A stretch of DNA of 64,000 nucleotides from Hansfordia pulvinata (taxonomy: Eukaryota; Ascomycota; Sordariomycetes; Xylariales). This document shows, piece by piece, positions 23,935 to 35,282 of the stretch (positions are counted from its first letter, which is position 1; each line of letters starts with the position of its first letter). The translations under genes were made by a program, and so were the position numbers. Below the pieces are notes generated by a model that had not been told where the DNA came from, made no database searches, and saw only the letters and a list, made by a program, of their open reading frames with translations. The stretch is taken from positions 186,001 through 250,000 of the forward strand of contig BJKQ01000023.1 of NCBI GenBank assembly GCA_006538405.1, given 5' to 3'.

Positions 23935-24942
23935 ATGCCTCCCAATCAATATTCGTCGTTATACGATTTTGCGCAGAGCCATGCAAATTACGGTGACCAG
24001 AAACAAGTCGATGGGCAGTCTTCTGAATTGACACCTAGAGTGAATCAGAACTACCTCCCGCACTCGGCGTTACGGGATGTCAGCCACATAGATGCTGGGT
24101 TGACTCGACAATCCGCGGTGCCCGACTACCACAGCGACACAATTAAAAGTGCAGAGAGTACGGAGTTGACACTAATTGTGAGCATTCAACCTTGAGGGTG
24201 GCAGCGTCTGACAGGTTAACTGACAATTATCAATGGGCATTTCAGGATAGAGGATGTGCTAGGATTGTACCGGAGTCTACCAAGGCGGAGGCCGCGTCTG
24301 ATGTCATGTGTATGGCGACGGTAGCAGACAGGGAGGTTGTTTCAGATACCCTTGTGGAATACTGCTAACTCTCCGGACAGATCTGAGATAGTGGGCATGC
24401 CTTTCAGCGCCGAACAGACCCGAACGAGGGCTCACCTACAATCAGATGACGAGGGTCCGTCAATACATCAGCTCGAACTTCATGGATTTGGGCGGAAAGA
24501 CGGTGGCATTTTCGTGGTATTCGGGCCTGATAATATGAGGACAATTATCTTTGATCTTTTGCCCGGCGGTCGCTTCGAGAAACACCGTCCGCATGACAAT
24601 TTTGTTTGTGGAGATCTCCAAGGTAAAAGAGTTATTCTCGCTAAGTTTTTCGCCGACTATCGCCGCGTCATGTATCACATCGCGGTGCGCCTAGCCCGGG
24701 ATCCTGATGCAAAGGCGAGGGCGAAGTCGTTCAAAAGGGTTGCTTTCGACCAGTGGGATTGCTATGAAACACTGCGTCCCAAGGGTCCAAGGGAGGCATG
24801 GGGGACACCAGGCGCGTTGCCGTCGATAAAGCGCGACTTTAGGGAGTGGTTGGAGCACAAAGAGGACTATCGACATTGGCAGCATTTTTCTAGCTACAAG
24901 ACGCTGAGGCGGGCACGGAGAGGGGATGTTGGTCGCACTTGA
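23935..24942 (+). CDS. Family B (DLLPGGRF) protein, three exons, about 288 aa
   Basis: The function is unknown. The best model is 23935-24177, 24246-24307, 24381-24942. The first intron (donor GTGAGC, branch TAACTGAC, acceptor TTTCAG) is convincing; the second (donor GTGTAT at 24308, branch GCTAAC, acceptor ACAG) keeps the frame but has a weak donor. The conserved core reads IIFDLLPGGRF, then a 12-15 residue loop, AKFFADYRRVMYHI, then F....FDQW. The same order occurs in the minus-strand gene at 34.4-35.3 kb (YDLLPGGRF, AQFFAMLRRMEYQI, FRERAWEQF), so the two are paralogues. The N-terminus is low-complexity and polar; the C-terminus is basic. No membrane segment is seen. Confidence 0.55.
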
Positions 24943-25241
24943 CGGGGTCCTGAAAACATCGTGGGCTGCTGATGTCACACTTCTGATCGAACAAAGACTT
25001 TGAGAATTGATTCTGTTCCTTGTCCTGCGATACCTATCATTTGGTAATTTTATATTCTAGTCTGTGCAATGATAACATATGGGCGTCGATATTGAATAGT
25101 CTGGGTGAATCATTTCACATTTTAAAATGAAAGTTGTAAGCTCTTTCCTGATGGCTTGTGTCATAAAATAGTAAGGTATGTATCATGAAGATGAAGGCAA
25201 GGACCTAGCAGTCATAGCAAAGATACTTTCTTTGCTTTCTG
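24943..25241. other. 3' flank, nothing seen
   Basis: AT-leaning spacer between two opposing reading frames. Confidence 0.5.
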
Positions 25242-25649
25242 CTAAAAAGAATTGTCTGCTTCGTCAGTCTCCATTGACAACTCGTCATTGGTTAATTTAA
25301 AGCAAGAGGTCATACAGCCCTGACTCTCTGAAGCCGAATTGAACCACAAATCTTCCAATGATACTCCTGCCAAAGGATCCTTACTCGTGATCTTGCCTAC
25401 TAAAATAGCTATCGGTGTACTATAGTCTACAATCTCGCAAGCTATGGATGCGCGATGTTGACCTATCGAGTAGCATTGAGCTTTGATCTTAAATGTTATC
25501 AGAAGGGTAGGAGAATAATCTTTACTTGCGTTCATACCCCTAAATTTATGTGAAGAATGGGAAAGCCGGGGTACACTTCTCGCCGCCCAAAATTTGTACA
25601 TACATGTGGTGTCTTTAATAACCCAGAGGGGATTCTCACGGCCATTCAA
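25242..25649 (-). CDS. Hypothetical protein, partial, about 135 codons
   Basis: I do not recognise it. The frame is open for 135 codons, but its first codon is TTG and the only early ATG is about 16 codons in, so an upstream exon may be missing. The composition looks protein-like: KIKAQCYSIGQHRASIACEI suggests a beta-rich domain, and the end is acidic (ELSMETDEADNSF). No neighbour on the same strand gives context. It could be a chance frame. Confidence 0.3.
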   Translation of the reverse strand: MNGRENPLWVIKDTTCMYKFWAARSVPRLSHSSHKFRGMNASKDYSPTLLITFKIKAQCYSIGQHRASIACEIVDYSTPIAILVGKITSKDPLAGVSLEDLWFNSASESQGCMTSCFKLTNDELSMETDEADNSF

Positions 25650-26153
25650 ATAAGCATGATTATCAGGGCCAGGTTGCCAATTGTTTTATAAAAGACCTAT
25701 TGTCGCGGTCGACATCATTCAGAATGGAAATTGTCAATACGTGCCGCCGAAATCCACCATCCTTCACCACGACCATTTACTTCCACCAGATGCATGAGGC
25801 GTTACTTGGTTCGACTCCACTTGAACACCATTCATAGAGGAGAACAACGGGCATTTGGCCTCTTCCTCCTCCGCTAGTTATATTACTCGTTCGTTACTTT
25901 CGCAAGAAATCTAAGCTATGAGGAAATCGGCAACCTCGCCCTTGATAGCCACGCTGCAATGTCAACTCGTCAAATTCAGAGTCACAAGCATGAATTTGAT
26001 CAAATTGATATCCTAAGCCCTGCCAAAGGAGCACAACAAGGACGAGTTCTACTGTTTAATCGCCACGTATTGGATTTCAAGAATGTGAGGATCCGTCGGC
26101 TACGACTCTGATGGCATCCTCTGATCCAAACCCAGCAGCGCTTCACAACTCCG
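25650..26153. other. No gene supported
   Basis: Short plus-strand frames around 25905-26100 (for example LSYEEIGNLALDSHAAMS) might be an exon of the frame at 26154, but I found no consistent splice sites. Confidence 0.35.
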
Positions 26154-26492
26154 TTGCCGCAAGATAAAGTAGAGCCTGTACAATCTGATTATCGAGGTAC
26201 TCATTCTCGCGGAGCTCCAATCAAATCAGGTGGCACTTTACCTTTTTGTATCGCCTTCCAGGTAACGACAAATCTTGAGATCCAGAAGCCTTCGACTAGA
26301 ATACTCGATTGCGAGCGACAGCATGATATGGGAATGTGGCTTGGTACAATTCTTCCGATATCGCGTCAATATGCTGTGAATATTCACGGAGCGATTATAT
26401 TTAGTTTCAATCTCGGCGCTGCTTACGACGAGACTATTCTTTCTACACTATACCGCTCGCTTGTAAAGGAATTGGACCCGAGCTATATATAA
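26154..26492 (+). CDS. Hypothetical protein fragment, about 112 codons
   Basis: I do not recognise it. The frame begins with TTG and probably lacks its first exon. It contains GTLPFCIAFQVTTNLEI and LGTILPISRQYAVNIHGAII, which look like beta strands, and ends at ELDPSYI with a TAA. No domain could be named. It may be part of a dead gene. Confidence 0.3.
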   Translation: MPQDKVEPVQSDYRGTHSRGAPIKSGGTLPFCIAFQVTTNLEIQKPSTRILDCERQHDMGMWLGTILPISRQYAVNIHGAIIFSFNLGAAYDETILSTLYRSLVKELDPSYI

Positions 26493-26836
26493 TTTCTATC
26501 ACTAATCCATCAGCTGCTATGGTGTCTAATGTTGTCTCATCATCTTCGACCTTTCATGATCTGCCTTAGGTGCAGGTTAAACTACGTACAGCAATATGTT
26601 GCTGAGCCTACCTGCGTCATGTGGGGCCGCTCCATTGACAGCGGCAATTTTCCTGATTAGTTCCCGGCGGATGCAGAGACTGAACCTTGTCGAACATCCA
26701 CTGCAGAGAAACAGGTGGGCTTGTTCAGTCTTATATATCATTTCGTAGTGACAATGCAACTCGCATATGATTATCAATTCTCTATGAGACTTCTTCCGCT
26801 TTCTCGCATAGAGTGAAGAACTCTGCGGATCTCCTG

Positions 26837-28320
26837 TTATTGCGGTTTGAAGTCTTTGACCCTGTTTCCAGGGTTGGAAGTGCTTGGCGGTTCCTCCACT
26901 CTCGGCTCCACTACGCGCGTTTCCTGATATTCAAGAATGCTGGCAAGTTTGTTCCTGCTGGTAAGTGTGGAGGGATTCTGATAGCCCAGCATCTTCTCGC
27001 GAGTAGCTGCTGCCTTATAGTAAGCAATCGCGGCTCTGATGTAGCTGCGTAACAAGTCGTATCCTCCTCCAACTTTATCAAGAAGCGCCGACTGCGTGTC
27101 ATTGTCATGCGGGTCATCCATATCCATGGTAGATTGGATGTGAGGCACATAGTGCATTCATTCAGACCCACTCTTATGTGTAGGGATGGAAACCTGTCGT
27201 CCAGCCACTTAACACCCTCTATCACCCAATAGTCCCAGTTACCTTGCTGCCGAATCCAATTCCGAATAGCCAGCCGGACAAGCCGATGCGTATCGTATGA
27301 TCGGGCGTCTTCACGCTCCGAAATAAAGGAGTATGATTTCAACTCCCCGGTAGCTCCGGTCGCTTGCTTCTCAAGACCACTAACTACCAGGGATTTTGGC
27401 ACATTCTTCTCAGCCAAAAAGCAGATGGGTTTCAAATACTCCACTGCCAATGCGTTGGTTTTCGACATAGTCTCGAACGAGATCAGCCAAGTCTTCGCAA
27501 TTGGGTTCAGTGTCCTAGGATGTCTATGTTTGTTCTCGAACTCCTCGCTCAGCATCTTGGTCCTCAGCATCTTGGTCGTAGCTTCGTCGCTGGCCTTGAT
27601 CAAACTGAGATATTTCGAATTTAATGATCTCGTCCTTGCCATGGACTTGGAGGTCTGATTAATAACGAGTGGCAAGTATGCTAGATGATCCAGCAGAGAG
27701 TCGGTGTCGGCGGCATCGTGGATCTGCGTAGAGCCAAGCCCGCTGTTCAAGAGGCCCAGGGCCTCTGAGTAGCTCATCTCCTCCGTGCGGACGGTGGCCC
27801 CTGGCATGATATCGAGTCTGGCCCTGACCTCGGAATGTCGCGTTGTGATCAGGATCGAGCCGTTCCGGTTAAAGGGAAGATATCTAGAAAGGCCTTCTTG
27901 GTCATCGCTGCCAAACATCATACTTAGGTCATCAGCGTTGTCAACAAAGAGAAGCCAAGGTCGGCTCTCAATATCCAATACCTTCTTAACCCGAATTCCC
28001 ACGTCGGTGTTGTCACTGTCCAATCCTTCAAGACTGAGATGGTGGCCAATCTCACGGTAAGCGTTCTCGAACAAGGCCGTATTCAATTACGGGACCCAGA
28101 AGACTGACAGGTCTAAGTTATCCTGATGCAGGCGGTGAACAGCTTCAAGGGCCAGTTAGGTCTTTCCAATACCGCCGAGGCCTTCAATGGCGACGCGTTG
28201 GCAGTCACCAAGGGTGGAGGCTGGGTGTCAAATAGAGCAGCCGGTCTAGAAGGCTCTCACGGCCGATAAATTCGGCGTTTTGTCCGAAAGGCACCATAAA
28301 GGCTGGGACCGCTGCTGCTG
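26837..28320 (-). pseudogene. STAND protein (NB-ARC plus TPR), inactivated
   Basis: On the minus strand the order is: lead-in FMVPFGQNAEFIGRESLLDRLL (28.25-28.32 kb); P-loop GLGGIGKT (28159-28182); Walker B-like WLLFVDNADD; RNBS-B-like GSILITTRHSEV; GLPL-like LAYLPLVINQ; a winged-helix region; and one kinesin-light-chain-type TPR (YKAAATREKMLG..NPSTLTSRNKLA). This is the plan of fungal NLR-like proteins, which oligomerise on nucleotide binding and take part in allorecognition and cell death. It is dead: a TAA (28156-28158) follows the P-loop threonine where Q is usual, a second TAA is at 28087-28089, one frameshift lies between lead-in and P-loop, another near 27160, and the TPR array stops after one unit. 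No N-terminal effector domain was found upstream. Confidence 0.85.
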
Positions 28321-28709
28321 TCTGTCTTAGTCCCGGACGTCATGTATCTGGGAATGTCAAACGCAGGGCAATAGGATATGCTTTGAACTAACAGTCCTGG
28401 ACTCGGGATGATCTATACTGAAGATTGACAAAAGCATCTTAGGTATCTTCGTGTATGCGTTCAATGGTATTGCTAGTTTCTTCATTCTAAATTTGTTGGA
28501 CTTTGCCCTGTGAAAGAAATGTCTGGATCTCGAGGAGCCGACAGATATCATTGTGGCAGTCTTGAAATCTCCCAATCAATCTGTTCTGGTTGGTGTAGAT
28601 CAGCCGAATGGTTTTGAAGAAGCGTGTATGCAGATTAGGGAGATCTGGACTGATATCACTGCGAGTTCGGAAGGCTGGCGAAAGGGCAAGTAGCTCATAT
28701 CTCCACCAT
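28321..28709. other. Upstream of STAND relic, no gene seen
   Basis: A fungal STAND protein would normally carry an N-terminal effector domain here. Short frames on the minus strand (28357-28575) show no such domain, so the effector part is lost or unrecognisable. Confidence 0.4.
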
Positions 28710-29165
28710 CTAAGGAAATGAGGATGATACTATGGTCATCCCCACACATTGCTCGCCGCAGTTGGAAAAAGCAAGCTCGGTCGGCACATGTTGGAACCCT
28801 GGTCGTTGGTGATAAGCTGCCACAAGGCTGCGGGTTTGATTTTGGCTCCTGTCGACATCCTTATATGCCTCTACAACATCATTAATGTACTGGGTGGTGG
28901 AAGCGTCAAGGAAATAGCGTTCGAGCAAGGGAAATCCGCAAATAATGACCTTGTTGGCACTGGTGGTCGAATCTTTCCATTGTGACCGTTGCTGAGCTGG
29001 GAGCAAACGGACCTGATTCGAGATGAAATCCCGAGAAGCAGCATCAGTGCCAGGGGCAGACCATAGCGTTAGTGGTGACCTGTCTGACAGCACATTCGAT
29101 CGGATGATTTTGAACCAGTCGGATAAGGCGGCGAACGCACTTGGCATGAGCGATTGGTGCTTCAT
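28710..29165 (-). CDS. Hypothetical protein, about 151 aa
   Basis: Unrecognised. The frame has an ATG start and reads like a soluble protein (SDWFKIIRSNVLSDRSPLTL, YINDVVEAYKDVDRSQNQ). It lies about 480 bp downstream of the family A fragment on the same strand and could be its last exon, but it does not resemble the C-terminal half of the 18 kb protein. No splice path was found. Confidence 0.3.
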   Translation of the reverse strand: MKHQSLMPSAFAALSDWFKIIRSNVLSDRSPLTLWSAPGTDAASRDFISNQVRLLPAQQRSQWKDSTTSANKVIICGFPLLERYFLDASTTQYINDVVEAYKDVDRSQNQTRSLVAAYHQRPGFQHVPTELAFSNCGEQCVGMTIVSSSFP

Positions 29166-29647
29166 TGCTTACCTTCGCTGCCTTTCTCCTCCCCACAAAA
29201 TATGAGGGTAAAGTGATCTGAGAAGGCGATATTCACAATGATAATACCCTTTGGCACATAGACCAAATTTCGCTAAGAGCAAAAAGCCCCTCACATGTGC
29301 TGTGAATGGGACGACGAACTGGTCACTATTTTCAATGCCCGAAACCGTGTTGTGAAGCTTACCAGAATATCAACGACTGTATGCCGGAGGTGTTCCTGGC
29401 GGGAAGGAGGTTAAGTAGCAAGCCACTCAAATGGACTGACAAGAGAAGAGTGTGATAGCTATACTTCCAAAAGTTGGAAGCATTATCCTCTTTTCGTGAA
29501 TTTAGATGGCCCGGTGGACTCTGACAAGGCTTAGGCGCCATGGATCTGGTCGTGGCTCGGGTGAAACACGCTCTACACCCCACGGAAGGCATAGAGGAGA
29601 TGAACCCGTTTTATAACGAGGAAAATTCAAAGCAATTGCACAAAGCG
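29166..29647. other. No gene supported
   Basis: Frames on both strands are open (29359-29759 minus, 29540-29722 plus), none with a domain. A minus-strand intron 29648-29718 from the family A fragment would read into this stretch (…PRYKTGSSPLCL…) for about 50 codons to a stop near 29514. Confidence 0.35.
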
Positions 29648-30155
29648 CTGGACATCTCAGTTTATGGAGAAGACCATGGGCCGAGGGGTGTTGTAATGCG
29701 TGAACAACAAATACTGACCTGATTCGGGGAAAAGGCTCAATAAGAATTTTTTGAAGCAAGAATGCTGCACAGTGCTGTCGTCTTCAACTATGCCCTGAAG
29801 CTCGTGTCGTGTTACATCGCTGAAAGGAATCCTGTCAAAATCGGCGTATTGCCCAAGAAAACTTTCTGCCCAAGTGTTGCGACAAGCTCGAGGGGCGATA
29901 GCTAGCAGATAAGGCAGTAGTGAGTTCGGACGTTTCTCTCGGATCAACGAGTATACTCTCACAGCGTTATTAGCCTTGTACCGTCTGTCTGTATCAATCG
30001 GCGCCCCATCAAGATTGACACCTCGACCGGACTCCACCTTGCGGAAAGCCTGGGGAAGCCGCTCCCGGAGATATCGTTGGTATTTTGACGGAATTTTGCG
30101 ATATCCATTGAGCTCTTCGTATACCCTCAGGATAGATTTGCGTTGATGCTCGGTG
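29648..30155 (-). pseudogene. Family A protein, N-terminal fragment
   Basis: The minus-strand frame from about 30155 to 29719 aligns with exon 1 of the gene at 17980 along its whole length: EHQRKSILRVYEEL versus MQQIHDSICQKHREL, RERLPQAF versus RIRLPLAF, and EKRPNSLLPYLLAIAPRACR versus QKRPYSFVPFLLAISPRVCR. A donor GTCAGT at 29718 lies where the 18 kb gene also has its intron. No in-frame ATG exists upstream before a stop near 30190, so the first codons are missing or on another exon, and no matching second half was found. Partial or dead copy. Confidence 0.55.
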
Positions 30156-30247
30156 GATGTTAGTGATATTACGGGACGTTCGTATTATAGTCGATGGTTC
30201 TGAAATGAAATAGATGACGTGAAAGGCGAGGTTAGCTAGCTTAGAGA

Positions 30248-30319
30248 GGGCGAGGAGGGCGAGGAGGGCGAGGAGGGCGAGGAGGGCGAGGAGGGCGAGG
30301 AGGGCGAGGTGGGCGAGGA
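30248..30319. repeat. 9-bp tandem array, unit GGGCGAGGA
   Basis: Eight 9-bp units in register; the seventh ends in T instead of A. Minus-strand translation gives LAL tripeptide repeats. It shares the GGGCGA core with the 23.4 kb array. It lies just upstream of the family A fragment. Confidence 0.9.
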
Positions 30320-32373
30320 GAAGGACGCTAAAAAATTGAGAAGAGTGTTGTTTGCTAGATGTGGAAGACGGTGAAAGCCGTGGTCTAACTCCATTGGGCA
30401 ACGCTAGCGCATATGACTAAATAGACAGTCATACGACTACGCGGGAGGATGTAGCTTCATACAGAAGACTGTCGAAAAGACCCATTGCAAGTTTTGCACA
30501 AGAAATACGCCGGGTACCGAGACTATGTATTGCATGAGTTTGCAGTAGAAGTACAGAACGGTCTTCTTGAAAGTGGAGGTTTGAAGATCGTTTTCTTGCC
30601 ATCTCCTATTGATTTTGTACTTTTCATCTCGACGAACCTTGTGCCCCCCTGTTTCTGAGCCGGCAGCCCGTACGAAACGAGACTCTCATCGACATAGTAG
30701 AATAAACTTCTACATAGAAGAAAAGGGACAAAACCTGAAAGGCAATAAGGAATCTGCTAGCCTTTCGAAGGCACTACAGGTGAGTAGTAATCAGCTTTTG
30801 CAACGAGCCCACTTTAACTTCTATCAGAACATTACAGTCGACTCCTACCAAAAGATTGTTCGAAATCAGCATCGTAGCAGCAATTTGATAGCACATTGAA
30901 TCCGGCCTGCGAGACGAACATAGCGGGACCTTTTTAGCATATGGGTGAGGACGGACCGAGCAATATTTTCGGAACCGGAGTTTTGTTTCGACAAGAGGCT
31001 ACGGTCGACTTTGTACTTCAGGAGGGACACTTCTAAATAATAAATTCCTTTCCAAGGCTCACCATTCGCAAAAAGGGGATTCCTTGTACGCGTCAAGGGA
31101 TCAAACAAGCATTGACTGCACTTTTGACACAGTATCGAAACACTATGGAATCTCGGGAGTTTCAAATCGTGGTAAATGCTGCTTTAGAGTCCGTCTTTGG
31201 AGTGAACGCCATAGCAAGGATCACGCCTGGAAATACAGTTCTGAAATTACTTTCAATTTGGCATGGAACCTTATCGCAACGGTCTAATGACTTTCTGTTT
31301 GACAGTCGAAGTAAGAAAGGATGTTTGCATCAATTCGAGTGAAGTCTTTCAGCTGGAAGGAAATTAAGGCTCCCGTAGAAAAGAAGAAAAAGGCTTAGAA
31401 TTGAAGGAGAGTGAGTCTTTATGTCACTTTAATTACTGTGAAAGACGTTATTTGCATTCATCTGGTTGGTGACATCATATACCTGAGTCCGACTGACTAA
31501 AGGAGCCAAAGAAATCTTGTAGGCGACACCATCATTCCAAGGTGAGCTTACTATTTAGGAGTTGGGTATCAGACTGCCAGCCCAGCTTGATGACAAAGAA
31601 AATCTTGAGTTGGCTTGGGAACTTCTATCCCCTTCAATGTAGTGAGGACCCAGTTCTCCGCTGGGCGGAAGTCATCCGGCCCGAGGAAAGCTGAACCACT
31701 CCCGCGAAAGGAGCTAGCCAGTCACGGTCTAGCCAGCAGTTCTGACCGGGGCCAACACAAATGGTTCCATCTGAGTTACAAATTTGGAGTCATCCCTGAT
31801 TGGGGGAGATGTCAGCGGCACAACTGAGATGGCCGTCGCCTCCTGAGCGGATGTTACCTTGAGGAAGTATTGTGAGCGTGCCGAAGAAAAGAGATCGACA
31901 TTGACCCTTGCCCCTGGGTCATTGTACTTTGGCGCATCATTGCTGAGCTTCCGTCGGAGCCAGGCACTACATGCCCCCTGTGAACTCGGCGACCTCCACA
32001 TCGCGATGCATGACACGGGTCCGTGGATCCACTACGTACGCATGCATGACGGGAACGGGCCGGAATAACAGTGGGCTACTTGCTTCAACAGCAAGTGTCT
32101 GTGTCTCTATACCGCTAGAGAAGGTGGAAATACTCACTTCGCGGTTGGATCAAGCTAGTCGTGATGTGGCAGGGTCGCTTATCGCGGGATATCCAGATTA
32201 GGCTTTGTTTGATTCCACTATGTCGGACACATCCTGTCAGTGGCTGTCTTGACAGCTCAAACGACACACATAGACCAGCGCGTAAAGTATTGAAATATGG
32301 AACGATCTCGGAATCAGAAATCAGAACAGACTATGCGTTGCTTTTCTCGCTTGACGCTTCACCAAAATCCCCA
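30320..32373. other. Gene-poor spacer
   Basis: Two overlapping plus-strand frames at 31084-31342 (one with FQIVVNAALESVFGVNAIAR and a stop at 31340) look moderately protein-like but have no domain, start or splice support. A 96-codon frame at 30609-30899 is lysine/serine-rich and unconvincing. Nothing else was seen. Confidence 0.4.
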
Positions 32374-33715
32374 ATGCTCACAATGGAGATAACCCTGATT
32401 TTATCTGGGTCTTTGATCGCTGTCAGCATTATGGCAATGAACTTCTTCGGCTATCGACGCTCTTACCTCAAACCCGCTGAGTATCTTATGCAAGCGGAAG
32501 CCAACGTTTCTCGCGATCCAGCCTGGAGGCGCAGCAGGATTCCTTGCCTCATGAGCCCGACTTTGTGCAGAATGAGATACAGCTTGTGCGGCTTTGCCAA
32601 GTTAACTGGCGCGTCATCGATTGCATTCCAAATCCTCAGTGTCGCCGCTTTCGTCGTGTTTGTCGCCACAGAGAAGGATGCATTCATGTATTGCTCTATG
32701 AAATTTGCTACTCTTGGACTTCTTCTTTTGATTGTGAGTAATTTGCGTGTCTTGGAAGACTGGGCTGACATGGCAGGTCTTCGAGCTGGATTGCGCGTTT
32801 TTCGGAGCCTTTCCAGGGTTTCTCTGGTGGCCCATGATACACAGAGTGTACCGAGGCATCGCTATACTCTTTTGCATCTTCCATTTTGGCGTATCCTTGC
32901 TGCATTTTGATCCTCAAATTCACCTATCCCACTGGCTCGCCGGAGTCAGCCCCTTTATTCTACTGGCGAGTCCCACATTCATGAAATGGAGATATTTGCA
33001 CTCGTCCTCTCTGAGAAGAACGAGAGCGCTGGTGTGGCTGCCGCTGGGATTCAACATAGTCGGAGCCCTAATTGCCCTCTCTTCACTGCTTTTGTTATAC
33101 TTTGAGATGAACACTATTGGTCTATTGGTATGTCCGTCGCCCCTATATGCGTTCGATCGCTGACCTCTTCAGCTTTCCTATACCTCGGCTTTCTCAGTTG
33201 TTCTCTCCAGGATTCTCATGCCTGAGATTCATCAGCTACTCAGAGGAAAGAGCTCTTCCCATGCAGGTCCCTCAACTAGCTCTGCGGCTTTGCGCAGAAT
33301 AGATACCATGCCATTAGATGACTACTTCACTGGGGCTTATTCAGGCAGTTCTCTTGGCTTTTCGGACACCATCCACTCTTCTCGCAGTCAGAGTGTCTAC
33401 GCTCCCAAGCATTTACTGTGCAAATACGATCAATATCCAGCTGGAAGACGAGGTGTCAGCGACTTGGAAGGGGTTTATGATACCCCTGCGGAAAGCTGTG
33501 AGGCCCAAGAAGGCGACAGAATAAGCGAGAACACACATCGGATTCCAAAACTTGCCCACCTGACCCTTTTCCCCAAGATGGACGCAGACAGTGGAGAGAG
33601 TCGCGCAAACTTGGCGCGGAGGAAACTGTTGGGTTGGACTTGCGACAGCCAGGCTCCGCTTTGCCACGAACACCGGCCAGAGCTGTCTTATCTGACCACA
33701 ATCACACGGGAATGA
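32374..33715 (+). CDS. Multi-pass membrane protein, three exons, about 417 aa
   Basis: The specific function is unknown. Exons: 32374-32733, 32777-33127, 33173-33715. Introns of 43 and 45 nt have donors GTGAGT and GTATGT, branches CTGAC and acceptors CAG, and both keep the frame. The start could also be the second ATG at 32383. Membrane segments by eye: residues 6-26, 80-98, 111-132, 147-163, 173-190, 205-229 and possibly 232-252, giving six or seven spans. The remaining ~165 residues are a polar, probably cytosolic tail with Ser-rich stretches. The topology would suit a transporter or receptor-like protein, but no signature motif is visible. The 3' end is less sure: another frame (33318-33524) is also open, so a further intron near 33400 is possible. 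Confidence 0.6.
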
Positions 33716-34411
33716 CAAGCGGAACATGAAACCTGATAGAGTGCTGCACAAGCAACACCTTGAATATAGTCGATTGAAAGTTGATAACCAGATATATGTG
33801 AGATGAGTCATGCCATTGAGCTGGCGCGATGTCTCGATCATGGCATGCAAGTAACCATATTGCCGAACACACTAGGCTGAACACACGCTGGTTAAGCATT
33901 CCATATCATCAAGCTGTTCAAGCACGCAGAACGCAATCCTGGTCTATCGCGTGCGGCCATGCTGTTCGATCGGATCCTGCAGTACTGTGCAGCTTTCTCA
34001 TTTGACTCTCTGTATCGGCCGATATAGAAGACTGATTAGTGAACCAGTACGAAGGAGGTATCAAAGCGACGGCGCACCAATAAGCACATTTCATTTGTTC
34101 CGTACTGCATCTGAGACCGGTTCAAGCACATATCACCCCGCTTTTGTCGTCGTATTTTGGATTGTTGGTTGCACGCCTTGGATCAAGGCCATGGAACTCG
34201 GTCACATGTAGATTACTCCACTTTCAGCTTTCGTATTCTGAACCATTGGTAGCAGATCTCGGACTTGGGGGTCGCAATGCTGGCACCAATGCTCCACGGG
34301 GCTCAAGTCAAAAATGTGCGTTTACCTTTCCTTACAAAATCCACTTGCTGCAAAGGTGGCGGTCCAGGTGCTTCAAGCTTGACTAAATACATATTATCAA
34401 TTAAATTTTTT
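33716..34411. other. Intergenic, nothing seen
   Basis: Spacer between the membrane protein gene and the converging family B gene. Short frames without motifs. Confidence 0.45.
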
Positions 34412-35282
34412 TTAATTAGGATTCTCCTGGCTGAACTTAGCCCAGTCCATAAGCAAGCTCAAGTCGTTGATCCATTCTGCGAACTCATGCTCGTCATGGA
34501 AATCGCCGATGATTACCTCCCAAGGCTCGGCTTCTATACCGTGAATGCGTTTGAACTGTTTGCTGTAAGTCTCGAAGTCTTTTTGAGCCTGGAGTAGGGC
34601 GGGCCCATGTTTCCAAGCTTTGAATTGCTCCCAAGCGCGTTCTCTAAAAGCCATTGTATCGCCAGGTCTTGAGATCAGTCCCGGGCGTTGGCATTTGATT
34701 TGATACTCCATCCTCCGGAGCATGGCAAAGAACTGCGCAGCCTTTGGAAAGCCTGAGATCATTGGCTCCTCGGGTTCAATATTGCAAAATCGGCCCCCAG
34801 GTAGAAGGTCATAAAGCGAAACCGCGTAAATCTCCGCCATAGTGCCGCGATCACGAATATACATAATCATCGGCGTACTCTCGACATTGTATGCTTCGTT
34901 GTCATCACCACAAGGCTCGAATTGGCTGACGAGGCTCCCATCGGGGAGTGCTGATGGGAGCGATGTTTCTGCGTTGACCACAGGGCAAACCTTGGCGACG
35001 ATATGAGCAAAGGACTCGGTGGTCTGTACTGGAAACGAATTTAGGAACTTACTGATCTTGATGCCATCCACTCGTTACAACCTGGGAGTGGATACTGCAT
35101 GTTGGAGTTCTGCAAGCTTGGCCTAGGAGGCTTCGAAAAGACCCCATCCCATGTCTATCATCCCAATCATGTTGGCTCATGTGTCATTTATCTCAGGAAT
35201 GGTAGAGTTGACTTACGCCCTCCTGTGGCTGGGCCTCGGGAGCTATCGGAACAATGCTCTGCTGCTGGTAGGGAGAAGCCAT
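34412..35282 (-). CDS. Family B (DLLPGGRF) protein, two exons, about 225 aa
   Basis: Unknown function; paralogue of the gene at 23.9-24.9 kb. Model: exon 1 35282-35217 (MASPYQQQSIVPIAPEAQP...), exon 2 35023-34412. The intron of 193 nt begins with GTAAGT and ends TACAG; both exons are in phase 0. The conserved core is SLYDLLPGGRF (about residue 100), AAQFFAMLRRMEYQI and FRERAWEQFKAWK. The C-terminus is helical and ends with an acidic stretch (DFHDEHEFAEWINDL). The Gln/Pro-rich N-terminus looks disordered. The long intron is unusual compared with other introns in this window, so a small extra exon inside it cannot be excluded. Confidence 0.6.
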
